Of a stretch of DNA of 64,000 bases, positions 52,508 to 61,160 are shown piece after piece. This DNA is from Flavobacterium sp. HJJ. Lineage in GTDB: Bacteria; Bacteroidota; Bacteroidia; Flavobacteriales; Flavobacteriaceae. Where the stretch lies: NCBI RefSeq assembly GCF_015351475.1, contig NZ_JADKPR010000002.1, positions 248,001-312,000 on the forward strand. The letters run 5' to 3'. Position numbers and translations under genes: made by a program. Below the pieces are notes generated by a model. It was not told where the DNA came from. It searched no databases and worked only from the letters and a program-made list of their open reading frames with translations. Position 1 is the first letter of the stretch. Each line of letters opens with the position of its first letter.

Positions 52508-52515
52508 CAAATATA
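52508..52515 (-). promoter_or_regulatory. -7 promoter box of the DUF6607 gene
   Basis: Minus-strand TATATTTG, perfect, 31 nt before the ATG at 52476. Confidence 0.5.
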
Positions 52516-52519
52516 TTAA

Positions 52520-52539
52520 ATTTATTTAGAATAAATAAA
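52520..52539. promoter_or_regulatory. Candidate iron/haem operator between divergent promoters
   Basis: ATTTATT-TAG-AATAAAT (52520-52536) is a perfect 7-base palindrome with a 3-base spacer, placed exactly between the minus -7 box (52508-52515) and the plus -7 box (52548-52555). A repressor bound here would block both. AT-richness makes chance symmetry possible. Confidence 0.35.
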
Positions 52540-52547
52540 AATAACTA

Positions 52548-52555
52548 TATATTTG
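52548..52555 (+). promoter_or_regulatory. -7 promoter box of the haem receptor gene
   Basis: TATATTTG, perfect, 28 nt before the ATG at 52584. Confidence 0.5.
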
Positions 52556-52583
52556 CAATGCTTATTAAGATTAAATAAAAATA

Positions 52584-54650
52584 ATGAAACATAGAATTAC
52601 TTTCTTTTCTGCTCTCCTTTTTTATCAGATTTCTTTCGCCCAGCAAAAGAAAAAAGATAGTATTCAAACTAATGAATTGTTAGAGGTAATGGTGGTTACA
52701 GGAACAAGAACAGAGAGAGTTCTTTCGTCATTGCCGTTACCGATGACCATAATTACTTCGGCAGAAATTGCTAAAACTGGCGTAACGAGATTGAATGAAA
52801 TTTTAAATGAGCAGACAGGAATTATCCTGATTCCGGACGAAAGTGGTTTTGAGGGTATTCAGATGCAGGGTTTAGATTCGGCTTACACGATGGTTTTAAT
52901 TGACGGCGTCCCTTTGGTAGGAAGAAGTGCTGGAATTCTGGATTTGTCAAGAGTTTCTGTTGGAAATATCGAAAGAATTGAGATTGTAAAAGGAGCTTCA
53001 TCTGCTTTGTACGGTTCCGAAGCCATGGGCGGAGTGATTAATGTCATTACAAAAAAGCCGAAGAAAGATATGTTTTCGGGCAGTCTTTCTTATCGATATG
53101 CTTCTTTTAATACTAATGATGCTAATGCAAATCTTCTTTGGAAAAAGAAGAAGTTTTCGGCTAATTTGTTTGCTAATTTCTATTCCTCTGACGGATACGA
53201 TTTAGATAAAAGTACGCCTTTAAAAAATCTCGAAAATTTTTACAATTATACCATTCAGCCCAAGCTTTACTATGATTTTTCAGAAAATCTAAAGCTGATT
53301 GTGAGCAATCGTTTCTATAATCAGAAAATGGATAACGTTGCCATAATTGATGCTGAAAATTACAAAGGAGACGCAGCAGAAAACGAATGGAATTCCCAAG
53401 TAAAATTGGAACACAAATGGAATTCAAAACTCTATTCAGAATATGAATTATATGCCACTAATTATAAAAATGATTCGTTTTTGAATGATGAAAACGATGT
53501 TCTTTATGATAAAACCTACTATAATCAATGGCTTTTTCGACCAGAAGCCAGAACAACTTTGGCAATAAATAATGACAAGCTTACTGCTGGAATAGGACTG
53601 AATTATGAAACTTTGGACAGAACTTATTTTAGTAAAAATGTAGAATTCACTTCTGAATATGTTTTTGTGCAATACGATTGGAATCCAAGCGAAAAATGGA
53701 ATATTCTTGCGGGATTTAGATATGATAATCACAGTGAATATGCCTCGCAGTTAAGTCCAAAATTAGCCGTAAATTATAAAATCAATACTGATTTTTCTGT
53801 AAAAGGATCTGTTGGTTACGGTTACAAAGCGCCTGATTTCCGCCAGCTGTATTTTGATTTTTCTAATCCGTCGGTTGGTTATACGGTTTTGGGCTATAAT
53901 GTTGCTGAAGATCGTTTGAATCAATTGGATGCTGAAGGCCAAATTTTGAAAAGAGTAGAAGGGATCAGTTTTAATACTCCATTGGAAGCCGAAAGTGCCG
54001 TGAATGTCAATTTTGGAACTTTTTACAAAAGAAACAAACTGAAAGTTGATGCAAACGCATTTTACAATTCGATAAGTAATTTGATTGATACGAGAGTGGT
54101 GGCTCAAAAAAACAATAGCCAGAACGTTTTTAGTTATTTCAATGTCAGCGAAGTTTTTACTTATGGATTAGAATTTAATTCGGCCTATAATTTTACCAAT
54201 GAATTTTCTGCATCATTTGGTTATCAATATTTGACTGCGAAAGACAAATCGGTTGTCGATAATTTTGAGAATTATCAATACATCAGAAATGCTGAACTGC
54301 AAACCATTAAAATTAATAAATCGGATTATTTCGGTTTGTACAATCGTTCGAAACATACTGCCAATATTAAAATGGCATACACGATTCCGAAAATAAAAAC
54401 AGATGTCAATCTGCGTGTTTTTTACCGAAGCAGATACGGTTTGTATGATACTAATGGAAATCAGATTCTGGACAAACACGACACTTTTGTAGATGATTAT
54501 TTTACAGCTAATTTATCTGTTTCAAAATACATAACAGACAAAATACTATTTCAGGCTGGTGCCAATAATTTACTTAATTATACCGATCCAAGTCAGATTC
54601 CAAACCTTTCCGGAAGACAGCTTTTTGCACGAATTCAATACAATTTTTAA
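52584..54650 (+). CDS. TonB-dependent receptor, HmuR-like
   Basis: 688 residues. Signal peptide (1-19, ending ISFAQ), TonB-box region LLEVMVVTGTRTERVLSSLP, plug (about 45-155: GITRLNEIL-type segment, VLIDGVPLVGRSAG, IERIEIVKGASSALYGSEAMGGVINVIT) and a long barrel ending FARIQYNF. No carboxypeptidase-like domain precedes the plug, unlike SusC. The HmuY gene 26 nt downstream indicates haem uptake. Start supported by the -7 box. Confidence 0.9.
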   Translation: MKHRITFFSALLFYQISFAQQKKKDSIQTNELLEVMVVTGTRTERVLSSLPLPMTIITSAEIAKTGVTRLNEILNEQTGIILIPDESGFEGIQMQGLDSAYTMVLIDGVPLVGRSAGILDLSRVSVGNIERIEIVKGASSALYGSEAMGGVINVITKKPKKDMFSGSLSYRYASFNTNDANANLLWKKKKFSANLFANFYSSDGYDLDKSTPLKNLENFYNYTIQPKLYYDFSENLKLIVSNRFYNQKMDNVAIIDAENYKGDAAENEWNSQVKLEHKWNSKLYSEYELYATNYKNDSFLNDENDVLYDKTYYNQWLFRPEARTTLAINNDKLTAGIGLNYETLDRTYFSKNVEFTSEYVFVQYDWNPSEKWNILAGFRYDNHSEYASQLSPKLAVNYKINTDFSVKGSVGYGYKAPDFRQLYFDFSNPSVGYTVLGYNVAEDRLNQLDAEGQILKRVEGISFNTPLEAESAVNVNFGTFYKRNKLKVDANAFYNSISNLIDTRVVAQKNNSQNVFSYFNVSEVFTYGLEFNSAYNFTNEFSASFGYQYLTAKDKSVVDNFENYQYIRNAELQTIKINKSDYFGLYNRSKHTANIKMAYTIPKIKTDVNLRVFYRSRYGLYDTNGNQILDKHDTFVDDYFTANLSVSKYITDKILFQAGANNLLNYTDPSQIPNLSGRQLFARIQYNF

Positions 54651-54676
54651 TTAACCCTTATTTAAACACTTTTACA

Positions 54677-55300
54677 ATGAAAACAAATTTTTTAAAACTT
54701 TCGATTTTAGCCTTGACACTTTTTATCGCATCGTGCAGTAATGATGATAATGATCCAATACCTGCTGTAGTAACTCAAAAATTTTCTAATCTTTATGCAC
54801 CGCAGACAGGTGGACAAGCAGTACCAGCGGGTGGCGAATTTACAAAATTCAGTTTTTCTGAAAACAAAGTTGTAGCCAATGATAATTGGGATATTGCTTT
54901 CCGAGGAACGACTATAATCGTAAATGGAGGAGCTAAATACAATGCCGCAGATGCAGGTGAACCAGCGAGAACAGGATCAGGATTAGTAAGTTCTGTTTCT
55001 GGAACATTTGCTAGTGTAACTACTTTTCCAGTGGCAACTAGTTTTAAAGCAGATGCAACTTCAGTTTATGCAATTCCTACAGGAAGCGGAAATGGTTGGT
55101 ATTCGTATAATTCAACAACACACATTATTTCGGCTATTGCAGGAAAAGTATTTGTGGTAAAAACGCATGATGGCAAGTATGCAAAATTCGAAATCTTAAG
55201 TTATTATAAAGATGCGCCTGTAACACCAGATGCTACATCTGTGTCGCCTTATTATACTTTTAATTTTGCTTATCAGGCAAATAGTACAACGACATTTTAA
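54677..55300 (+). CDS. hmuY: HmuY family haem-binding lipoprotein
   Basis: 207 residues. Lipobox IASC-SN (cysteine 20). HmuY fold signature: KFSFSENKVVANDNWDIAFRGTTIIVNGG, WYSYNSTTHIISAIAGKVFVVKTHDGKYAKFEILSYYKDAP and a closing YYTFNFAYQ. Described HmuY proteins capture haem at the cell surface and pass it to the HmuR receptor encoded upstream. I did not assign the haem ligands; one His (in KTHDGK) and one Met are possible. Confidence 0.88.
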   Translation: MKTNFLKLSILALTLFIASCSNDDNDPIPAVVTQKFSNLYAPQTGGQAVPAGGEFTKFSFSENKVVANDNWDIAFRGTTIIVNGGAKYNAADAGEPARTGSGLVSSVSGTFASVTTFPVATSFKADATSVYAIPTGSGNGWYSYNSTTHIISAIAGKVFVVKTHDGKYAKFEILSYYKDAPVTPDATSVSPYYTFNFAYQANSTTTF

Positions 55301-55414
55301 TTAGATAAGCAAATTAGTTAGTTTTGTTTTTTTTGAAGAAGAGAGCAGTGCAAATGGGCAGCCCTTTTTTTGACATACTAATAACGGAATTTTGAATCTT
55401 TTTATGTAAAAAAT

Positions 55415-55455
55415 TAAGGAGAGACCGTCTCAAACTACAGACCGTCTCTCCTCTG
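55415..55455. terminator. Hairpin between hmuY and the PepSY-like gene
   Basis: GGAGAGAC (55418-55425) pairs with GTCTCTCC (55444-55451), extended by further pairs after one mismatch. Lies between convergent genes; on the minus strand a T-rich stretch follows. Confidence 0.6.
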
Positions 55456-55509
55456 GTTAACTAATGGTTAGTTGATTTTTTTTTTTGGTTTTTTGAGCTA
55501 CAGCGATTT

Positions 55510-56055
55510 TTAATTCATTGCTAATCCTTCTGATTTGCTTATTTTAGTAATCTCGCCTATTGAACTCACTAATATATTTTGAGTTTTGTTATTTTTTTTA
55601 AGTTTCAAAAGGTATGCTTTTTTCAATATTTGCCCTTTTTCTTGTGAATATACAAACTTACTTTGGGTAACTGTCCATTCAGGATAGGCAAGATAAACTG
55701 TTTTCATAAGTTCTCTCGGCAATTCCACATTTACATATTTTTCGGAAACAGACATTAATATTCCTTTTTCATTGTAAGTAGCTGTTAAAGATCCCTTTTT
55801 GCTTTCTAAAGTCACTAAATAGCTGTCAAAATCTTTGTAGCCATCATCCACTTTATACGAAAGAAATTCGTTTTGGGTATTTCTGACAACTGCATCAGGA
55901 TTGTTGTCTGGGATGTATTTAGTAAAATCATTTTTTGATGATACTACTACTTCAGGCAGCTCTTCAATTTTTGTTTCTTTATTTACTTTTTTTTCTTGTG
56001 AATAAGATACAGTAAATAAGCTTACACATAAAGCGAAGGTGATAATTGTTCTCAT
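55510..56055 (-). CDS. Secreted PepSY-like protein
   Basis: 181 residues with a signal peptide (about 1-19, ending SYSQ). Two related beta-alpha units are visible: DSYLVTLESKKGSLTATYNEKGILMSV with VNVELPRELMKTVYLAYPEWTV, and KKAYLLKLKKNNKTQNILVSSIGEI. This pattern resembles PepSY-like (BLIP-type) secreted domains. In related genomes such proteins are, in my memory, sometimes mislabelled as nicotinate-nucleotide adenylyltransferase; no nucleotide-binding motif is present here. Function unknown. Confidence 0.75.
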   Translation of the reverse strand: MRTIITFALCVSLFTVSYSQEKKVNKETKIEELPEVVVSSKNDFTKYIPDNNPDAVVRNTQNEFLSYKVDDGYKDFDSYLVTLESKKGSLTATYNEKGILMSVSEKYVNVELPRELMKTVYLAYPEWTVTQSKFVYSQEKGQILKKAYLLKLKKNNKTQNILVSSIGEITKISKSEGLAMN

Positions 56056-56691
56056 AATTTTTTTTATTTTTTATGTTATATTTTTGTGTTTTTTATGTTT
56101 TTTTGTTAGGATAAAAGTATAAACTATTTTTCAATCGACAAAATATTTTGTTATTAAATTTATAAAAAAAATGTGTTTTTTTTATAAATATCAAAATATA
56201 TAACGTTTTTTATGTTTTTAAATTAAATTATATTTAGTATTTTAACAAAAGTTATTATTTTAAAACTGCTCTTTCTGCAAACGGCTAATTAAACGAAAAC
56301 GTTTGAATTAAATTGATGCTAAAAGTGTAAAAAATCCGACAAAATTATCCATTTATAGATTGCGGAAAGAAGTAGAATAGAAAATCTTAAAATGATATTT
56401 ATAGTTTGGATTTTTAATTCATTTGGGTACTGATAAGGAATCAAAATTTGTTTTTTGTATAGTTGAAATACAATTTTTTTACGGTTCATTTTGGCAGTTT
56501 TCTGCAGGTTTGTGAAATTCCTGCTGAAAATTGTAAAGGTGTTTCTTGAACGACAAATTTTATTTCAAAATAATAAGCAGATGGCTTTTTTGCTTTAATT
56601 TTCAAAACAATTGATTTTTTATTTTCTAATACTATTTAAACTTCAATATCAAATCATTAAATTTGCGCCTTAATTTAAGAGAAACACCATT
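56056..56691. other. Long AT-rich intergenic region before ffh
   Basis: 636 bases between the divergent PepSY-like and ffh genes. The first 200 bases are extremely AT-rich with repeated TTTTTTATGTT words. Contains AAACGAAAACGTTT (56292-56305), a short inverted repeat, and the ffh -7 box. No credible reading frame, tRNA or small RNA gene was seen. Confidence 0.55.
56658..56665 (+). promoter_or_regulatory. -7 promoter box of ffh
   Basis: TAAATTTG, perfect TAnnTTTG, 26 nt before the ffh ATG. Confidence 0.45.
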
Positions 56692-58053
56692 ATGTTCGAT
56701 AATTTAAGCGATAAACTAGACAAAGCCTTTCATATATTAAAAGGACACGGGAAAATCACTGAGGTAAACGTTGCAGAAACTTTGAAAGAAGTTCGCCGTG
56801 CTTTACTTGATGCCGATGTTAACTTTAAAATTGCCAAAGATTTTACAACCAAAGTAAAAGAAAAAGCAATTGGTCAGGATGTATTAACGACATTACAGCC
56901 CGGGCAATTATTGGTAAAGCTTGTTAAAGATGAGCTTACTGAACTGATGGGCGGTGATGTTGCTGGTGTTAATCTTCAGGGAAATCCATCGATTATATTA
57001 ATGTCAGGTTTGCAGGGATCTGGAAAAACTACTTTCTCTGGAAAATTGGCAAATTATCTTCAGACAAAAAAGAATAAAAAACCGCTTTTGGTTGCTTGTG
57101 ATATCTATCGTCCGGCGGCGATTCAGCAGTTGTATGTTGTGGGAGATTCGATAGGAGTTGAGGTTTACTCTGAACCAGAAAATAAAAATCCGGTTGAGAT
57201 TGCACAAAATGCAATCAAACATGCCAAAGCTAATGGATTCAATGTTGTAATTGTCGATACAGCAGGGCGTTTGGCTGTCGATAAGGAAATGATGGATGAA
57301 ATTGAGAAAGTTCACAAAGCAATCCAGCCACAGGAAACTTTATTCGTTGTGGATTCTATGACAGGTCAGGATGCTGTGAATACTGCAAAAGCATTCAACG
57401 ATATCTTAAATTTTGACGGGGTTATCTTAACTAAATTAGATGGTGATACCCGCGGAGGAGCTGCGATTTCGATTAAATCAGTAGTGAACAAACCAATTAA
57501 GTTTGTTGGTACAGGCGAAAAAATGGATGCGATTGATGTTTTCTATCCAAATCGTATGGCAGAGCGTATCCTTGGTATGGGTGACGTTGTGTCTTTGGTA
57601 GAGAGAGCTCAAGAACAATATGACGAAGAAGAAGCTAGAAAAATCCAAAAGAAAATTGCTAAAAACGAATTTGGTTTTGACGATTTTCTTTCACAGATTC
57701 AGCAGGTTAAGAAAATGGGTAATATGAAAGACTTGGTAGGAATGATACCGGGAGCTTCAAAAGCAATGAAAGATATCGAAATTGAAGATGATGCTTTCAA
57801 ACATATTGAAGCGATTATCCATTCGATGACACCGATTGAAAGAAGCAAGCCTGCCGTAATTGATGCCAAAAGAAAAATTAGGATTGCCAAAGGTTCCGGG
57901 ACAAAAGTGGAACAGGTGAATCAATTGATGAAACAGTTTGAGCAAATGAGCAAAATGATGAAGATGATGCAGGGGCCGGGAGGAAAAAACTTGATGAAAA
58001 TGATGGGCGGAATGAAAGGCGGAATGCCTGGAGGTATGCCAGGAATGAGATAA
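56692..58053 (+). CDS. ffh: Signal recognition particle protein Ffh
   Basis: GTPase that delivers nascent membrane proteins to FtsY and the Sec translocon, 453 residues. N domain (1-85), G domain with GLQGSGKTTFSGKLA (about 104-118), DTAGRLAVD, TKLDGDTRGGAA, and a methionine-rich M domain (about 330-453) ending in a Met/Gly tail (MMGGMKGGMPGGMPGMR) that binds signal peptides and 4.5S RNA. The 4.5S RNA gene is not in the window. Followed by a strong terminator. Confidence 0.97.
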   Translation: MFDNLSDKLDKAFHILKGHGKITEVNVAETLKEVRRALLDADVNFKIAKDFTTKVKEKAIGQDVLTTLQPGQLLVKLVKDELTELMGGDVAGVNLQGNPSIILMSGLQGSGKTTFSGKLANYLQTKKNKKPLLVACDIYRPAAIQQLYVVGDSIGVEVYSEPENKNPVEIAQNAIKHAKANGFNVVIVDTAGRLAVDKEMMDEIEKVHKAIQPQETLFVVDSMTGQDAVNTAKAFNDILNFDGVILTKLDGDTRGGAAISIKSVVNKPIKFVGTGEKMDAIDVFYPNRMAERILGMGDVVSLVERAQEQYDEEEARKIQKKIAKNEFGFDDFLSQIQQVKKMGNMKDLVGMIPGASKAMKDIEIEDDAFKHIEAIIHSMTPIERSKPAVIDAKRKIRIAKGSGTKVEQVNQLMKQFEQMSKMMKMMQGPGGKNLMKMMGGMKGGMPGGMPGMR

Positions 58054-58060
58054 TAAACAT

Positions 58061-58105
58061 AGTTTCAAGTTTCAGGCTGTTGGTGCTGAAACTTGAAACT
58101 TTTTT
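58061..58105 (+). terminator. Terminator after ffh
   Basis: AGTTTCAAGTTTCAG (58061-58075) pairs perfectly with CTGAAACTTGAAACT (58086-58100), then T5. Unusually long perfect stem; its arms are also internally repetitive (TTTCAAGTTTCA). Confidence 0.88.
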
Positions 58106-58159
58106 AATTTAAATAAACAAGCTTTTTAGACAATACACAACAAACAATAAACAGTAAAA

Positions 58160-59044
58160 ATGCAGCTACTCGACGGGAAAAAAACATCGGAAGACATTAA
58201 AAATGAAATCGCAGCCAAAGTAAAAACAATGAAAGATAATGGGGAAAAAGTACCTCATTTGGCAGCAGTTATTGTGGGAACAGACGGAGCAAGCTTAACG
58301 TATGTGGGAAGCAAAGTGCGTTCCTGCGAACAAATTGGTTTCGAATCTACTTTAGTAAGCCTGCCAGCCGATATCACCGAAGAAGCTCTTCTTGCTAAGA
58401 TTAAGGAATTAAACGAAGATGATAATCTTGATGGCTACATCGTTCAGTTACCGCTTCCAAAGCATATTGACGAGCAAAAAATCCTGATGGCTATTGATCC
58501 TGACAAAGATGTGGATGGTTTTCACCCTGCCAATTTTGGAAAAATGGCTTTGGATATGGAAACGTTTTTGCCGGCAACTCCATTTGGAATAATGGAATTA
58601 TTGGAGCGTTATAAGGTAGAAACAGCTGGAAAACATACCGTAGTTATCGGGCGCAGCCATATTGTGGGCCGGCCAATGAGTATTTTGATGAGCCGTAAGG
58701 GAAATCCTGGTGATTCAACGGTTACTTTGACGCACAGCAGAACTAAAAACTTGGAAGAGTACACCAAAAATGCTGATATTATTATTACGGCTTTAGGAGT
58801 GCCTGAGTTTTTAAAGGCTGATATGGTAAAAGAGGGCGTAGTAGTAATTGATGTGGGAATTACCCGTGTTGAAGACGCTTCAAATCCAAAAGGATATAAA
58901 ATTACAGGTGACGTTGATTTTGACGGCGTAAGCAAAAAGTCATCTTTCATCACTCCCGTTCCAGGCGGTGTTGGGCCAATGACAATTGCAATGCTGTTAA
59001 AAAACACATTATTGGCAAGAGAAATCAGAAGCAGAAATAAATAA
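58160..59044 (+). CDS. folD: Methylenetetrahydrofolate dehydrogenase/cyclohydrolase FolD
   Basis: Bifunctional enzyme of one-carbon metabolism, 294 residues. Motifs: [16 protein letters not shown] with the catalytic tyrosine and lysine (about 53-58), [28 protein letters not shown], and the NADP site [14 protein letters not shown], ending [14 protein letters not shown]. Monocistronic, 106 nt after the ffh stop. Confidence 0.96.
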   Translation: MQLLDGKKTSEDIKNEIAAKVKTMKDNGEKVPHLAAVIVGTDGASLTYVGSKVRSCEQIGFESTLVSLPADITEEALLAKIKELNEDDNLDGYIVQLPLPKHIDEQKILMAIDPDKDVDGFHPANFGKMALDMETFLPATPFGIMELLERYKVETAGKHTVVIGRSHIVGRPMSILMSRKGNPGDSTVTLTHSRTKNLEEYTKNADIIITALGVPEFLKADMVKEGVVVIDVGITRVEDASNPKGYKITGDVDFDGVSKKSSFITPVPGGVGPMTIAMLLKNTLLAREIRSRNK

Positions 59045-59070
59045 AATTGTTTTAGACAATTTATCCGTAT

Positions 59071-59100
59071 AACCTCAAATGAAAGTTTGAGGTTTTTTTT
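59071..59100 (+). terminator. Terminator after folD
   Basis: AACCTCAAA pairs perfectly with TTTGAGGTT around a 6-base loop, then T6. Confidence 0.85.
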
Positions 59101-59155
59101 GCTTAAGACTTTATTAAATATCCATTCCTTCCTGATGTTTTTAAAATATAAAGGA

Positions 59156-59163
59156 TATTTTTG
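59156..59163 (+). promoter_or_regulatory. -7 promoter box of corA
   Basis: TATTTTTG, perfect. It lies 110 nt before the corA ATG, so a leader of about 100 nt is implied; it includes a 15-codon frame starting at 59175. Confidence 0.4.
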
Positions 59164-59273
59164 CAAAACTTAAAATGAACAGCTCAATGGACGATTATTA
59201 TTCGGAAATATTGAAAGAATAAAGCACTTGAAAAACTTTCAAGATGCTATAACTTAACCTATGGAATTTTGAA

Positions 59274-60200
59274 ATGAAGGCTTTTTACAAAAACAATAAC
59301 GGATTAATCGAGTCTAAAGAGTGGACTCCAAACTGCTGGATAAATATTGAATGTCCAACAGAAGACGAAAAAAAATACCTCTTAGAAGAATTACAAATCC
59401 CTGAAGAATTCTACAATGATATCGAAGATATTGATGAAAGACCCCGTATAGAAGTAGAGAATGGCTGGACTTTGATTATTATTAGGATTCCAGTAAGTAC
59501 AGATAATGTAAAACTGCCTTTTAACACAATTCCTGTTGGTGTTATTTTTAAGGAAGAAATTTGTGTTACCATTAGTTTTCATAAAACGGAAATGCTGACG
59601 GATTTTGTAATCTACACTCAGCGGAAAAATAAAGACATCAAAGATAATTTTGATTTGGTTTTAAAACTGCTCTTATCATCAAGCGTTTGGTATTTGAAAT
59701 ACTTGAAACAGGTTAATCAAAAGATAAAATTGGCCGAAGATAATTTGGAAGAATCTATCAAAAATGAAGAATTACAAGCCTTGCTGCAAATAGAAAAATG
59801 TTTGGTTTTTTTTATGACTTCCTTGAAAGGCAATGATATATTACTCCATCGAATCAAGAATGTTAAATCCCAAAGAGATTCTTATGACCCTGAATTGTTG
59901 GAAGATGTAGAGATTGAGTTGCGTCAAGCGCAAGAAACAACTAATATTTATAGCGACATTTTAACAGGAATGATGGATGCTTACGCCTCGGTTATTTCTA
60001 ATAATTTGAATGCGATTATGAAACAGATGACTTCTATCTCCATTATTTTGATGATTCCTACAGTAATTGCCAGTTTGTATGGGATGAATGTGCCAAATAA
60101 CTTAGAAAACAATAATTACGGTATGCCAATTATTATACTTGTTTCAGTTTTGCTTTCTATGTTTGGTGTTTTTTTATTTAAAAGAAGAAGATGGTTTTGA
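59274..60200 (+). CDS. corA: CorA family magnesium transporter
   Basis: 308 residues. Large cytoplasmic N-terminal domain (1-245) with a long helical stalk (about 140-245), then two membrane helices (about 246-270 and 282-303) separated by the selectivity motif YGMNVP (about 269-274). The C-terminus is basic (KRRRWF), as in CorA pentamers. Transports Mg2+ and possibly Co2+ or Ni2+. The long leader upstream could carry control elements, but no M-box riboswitch is recognisable. Confidence 0.93.
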   Translation: MKAFYKNNNGLIESKEWTPNCWINIECPTEDEKKYLLEELQIPEEFYNDIEDIDERPRIEVENGWTLIIIRIPVSTDNVKLPFNTIPVGVIFKEEICVTISFHKTEMLTDFVIYTQRKNKDIKDNFDLVLKLLLSSSVWYLKYLKQVNQKIKLAEDNLEESIKNEELQALLQIEKCLVFFMTSLKGNDILLHRIKNVKSQRDSYDPELLEDVEIELRQAQETTNIYSDILTGMMDAYASVISNNLNAIMKQMTSISIILMIPTVIASLYGMNVPNNLENNNYGMPIIILVSVLLSMFGVFLFKRRRWF

Positions 60201-60207
60201 TACAAAG

Positions 60208-60245
60208 AAAAAGCCGTTTCAATCAATTGAAACGGCTTTTTTAGT
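60208..60245. terminator. Bidirectional terminator corA/rluF
   Basis: AAAGCCGTTTCAAT (60210-60223) pairs perfectly with ATTGAAACGGCTTT (60226-60239), T runs on both strands. Ends directly at the rluF stop. Confidence 0.88.
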
Positions 60246-61058
60246 TTAATAATCTCTTCTCTTCTTAAATCGGGGATCATCCTTTTTGATGAATTCAGTT
60301 CTTCTTTTTTGAGGTTCTGGTTTTGGCAAACTTGCTTCCTCTGTTTTGCTGGAAGGTTCGATTAATTGGTTAAGTTCTTTTATTTCGGCATCGGTTAAAT
60401 CGCGGTAGCGTCCTATTGGAATGTCCAGTGAAATATTGATAATTCTGATGCGTTTCAGAGCGGTAACTTCGTAGCCTAAATATTCGCACATTCTTCGGAT
60501 CTGGCGGTTTAAACCTTGCGTCAGAATGATTTTGAAGATGTATTTACTAATTTGCTCTACTTTACATTTTCGGGTTACAGTGTCTAAAATAGGTACGCCA
60601 TTGCCCATTCGCTCAATGAAACGGTCGGTTATGGGCTTGTTCACCGTTACGGTATATTCTTTTTCGTGATTGTTGCGTGCCCGCAGTATTTTATTAACGA
60701 TATCGCCATCATTGGTCATGAAAATTAATCCTTCACTGGCTTTGTCTAAACGGCCGATTGGAAAAATGCGTTTTGGATAATTGATGTAATCCACAATATT
60801 ATTGCGGACTTCCAGATTGGTGGTGCATTCTATTCCTACTGGTTTGTAGAAAGCAAGATATATAGGTTTTTCGGTTTTCTCACGGATTAGTTTTCCGTCT
60901 ATACGCACTTCGTCATCTGGCGAGACTTTCGTTCCTAGTTCCGGTACTGCTCCATTGATGGTTACCCGGCCTTCTTCTATGAATTTATCGGCTTCACGGC
61001 GGGAACAGTAGCCTGTTTCGGCAATGAATTTATTGAGACGTTTTAGATTTTCTTCCAT
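60246..61058 (-). CDS. rluF: 23S rRNA pseudouridine synthase RluF-like
   Basis: 270 residues. S4 RNA-binding domain (about 5-60: [32 protein letters not shown]), then the RsuA/RluB-type catalytic domain with the aspartate in [19 protein letters not shown] tail of about 35 residues rich in K, R, E and P follows. The sequence best fits RluF (U2604 of 23S rRNA), but RluB/RluE-like specificity cannot be excluded. A perfect -7 box ends only 4 bases before the ATG, so the mRNA may be leaderless. Confidence 0.88.
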   Translation of the reverse strand: MEENLKRLNKFIAETGYCSRREADKFIEEGRVTINGAVPELGTKVSPDDEVRIDGKLIREKTEKPIYLAFYKPVGIECTTNLEVRNNIVDYINYPKRIFPIGRLDKASEGLIFMTNDGDIVNKILRARNNHEKEYTVTVNKPITDRFIERMGNGVPILDTVTRKCKVEQISKYIFKIILTQGLNRQIRRMCEYLGYEVTALKRIRIINISLDIPIGRYRDLTDAEIKELNQLIEPSSKTEEASLPKPEPQKRRTEFIKKDDPRFKKRRDY

Positions 61059-61062
61059 AGTG

Positions 61063-61070
61063 CAAAAATA
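61063..61070 (-). promoter_or_regulatory. -7 promoter box of rluF
   Basis: Minus-strand TATTTTTG, perfect, separated from the ATG at 61058 by four bases (CACT). Confidence 0.4.
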
Positions 61071-61080
61071 GTCAAAATTT

Positions 61081-61160
61081 AGACTTCTTGGATTTTTAGA
61101 TTTTTAGATTGCTTTTTTTTGATAGTTATGCAGTTTGCTAATCTAAAAATCTAAAAGTCT
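61081..61160. repeat. Inverted repeat, TTTTTAGATT type
   Basis: AGACTT, a 10-base insert, then AGATTTTTAGATT on the left; AATCTAAAAATCTAAAAGTCT (61140-61160) on the right is its reverse complement apart from the insert. Lies between rluF and the hydrolase; the right arm runs into the hydrolase stop codon. Confidence 0.6.

Noticed and set aside
56056-56691. A replication origin in the AT-rich gap
   Set aside because: Only one partial DnaA-box-like word (near 56345) was seen and no dnaA or dnaN gene is near.
57757-58068. Antisense frame of 103 residues opposite ffh
   Set aside because: His/Ser-rich translation is simply the complement of the Met-rich ffh tail; no promoter.
59175-59222. A 15-codon frame in the corA leader as a regulatory peptide
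   Set aside because: Too short, no initiation signal, and no supporting repeat of codons; noted only as part of the leader.
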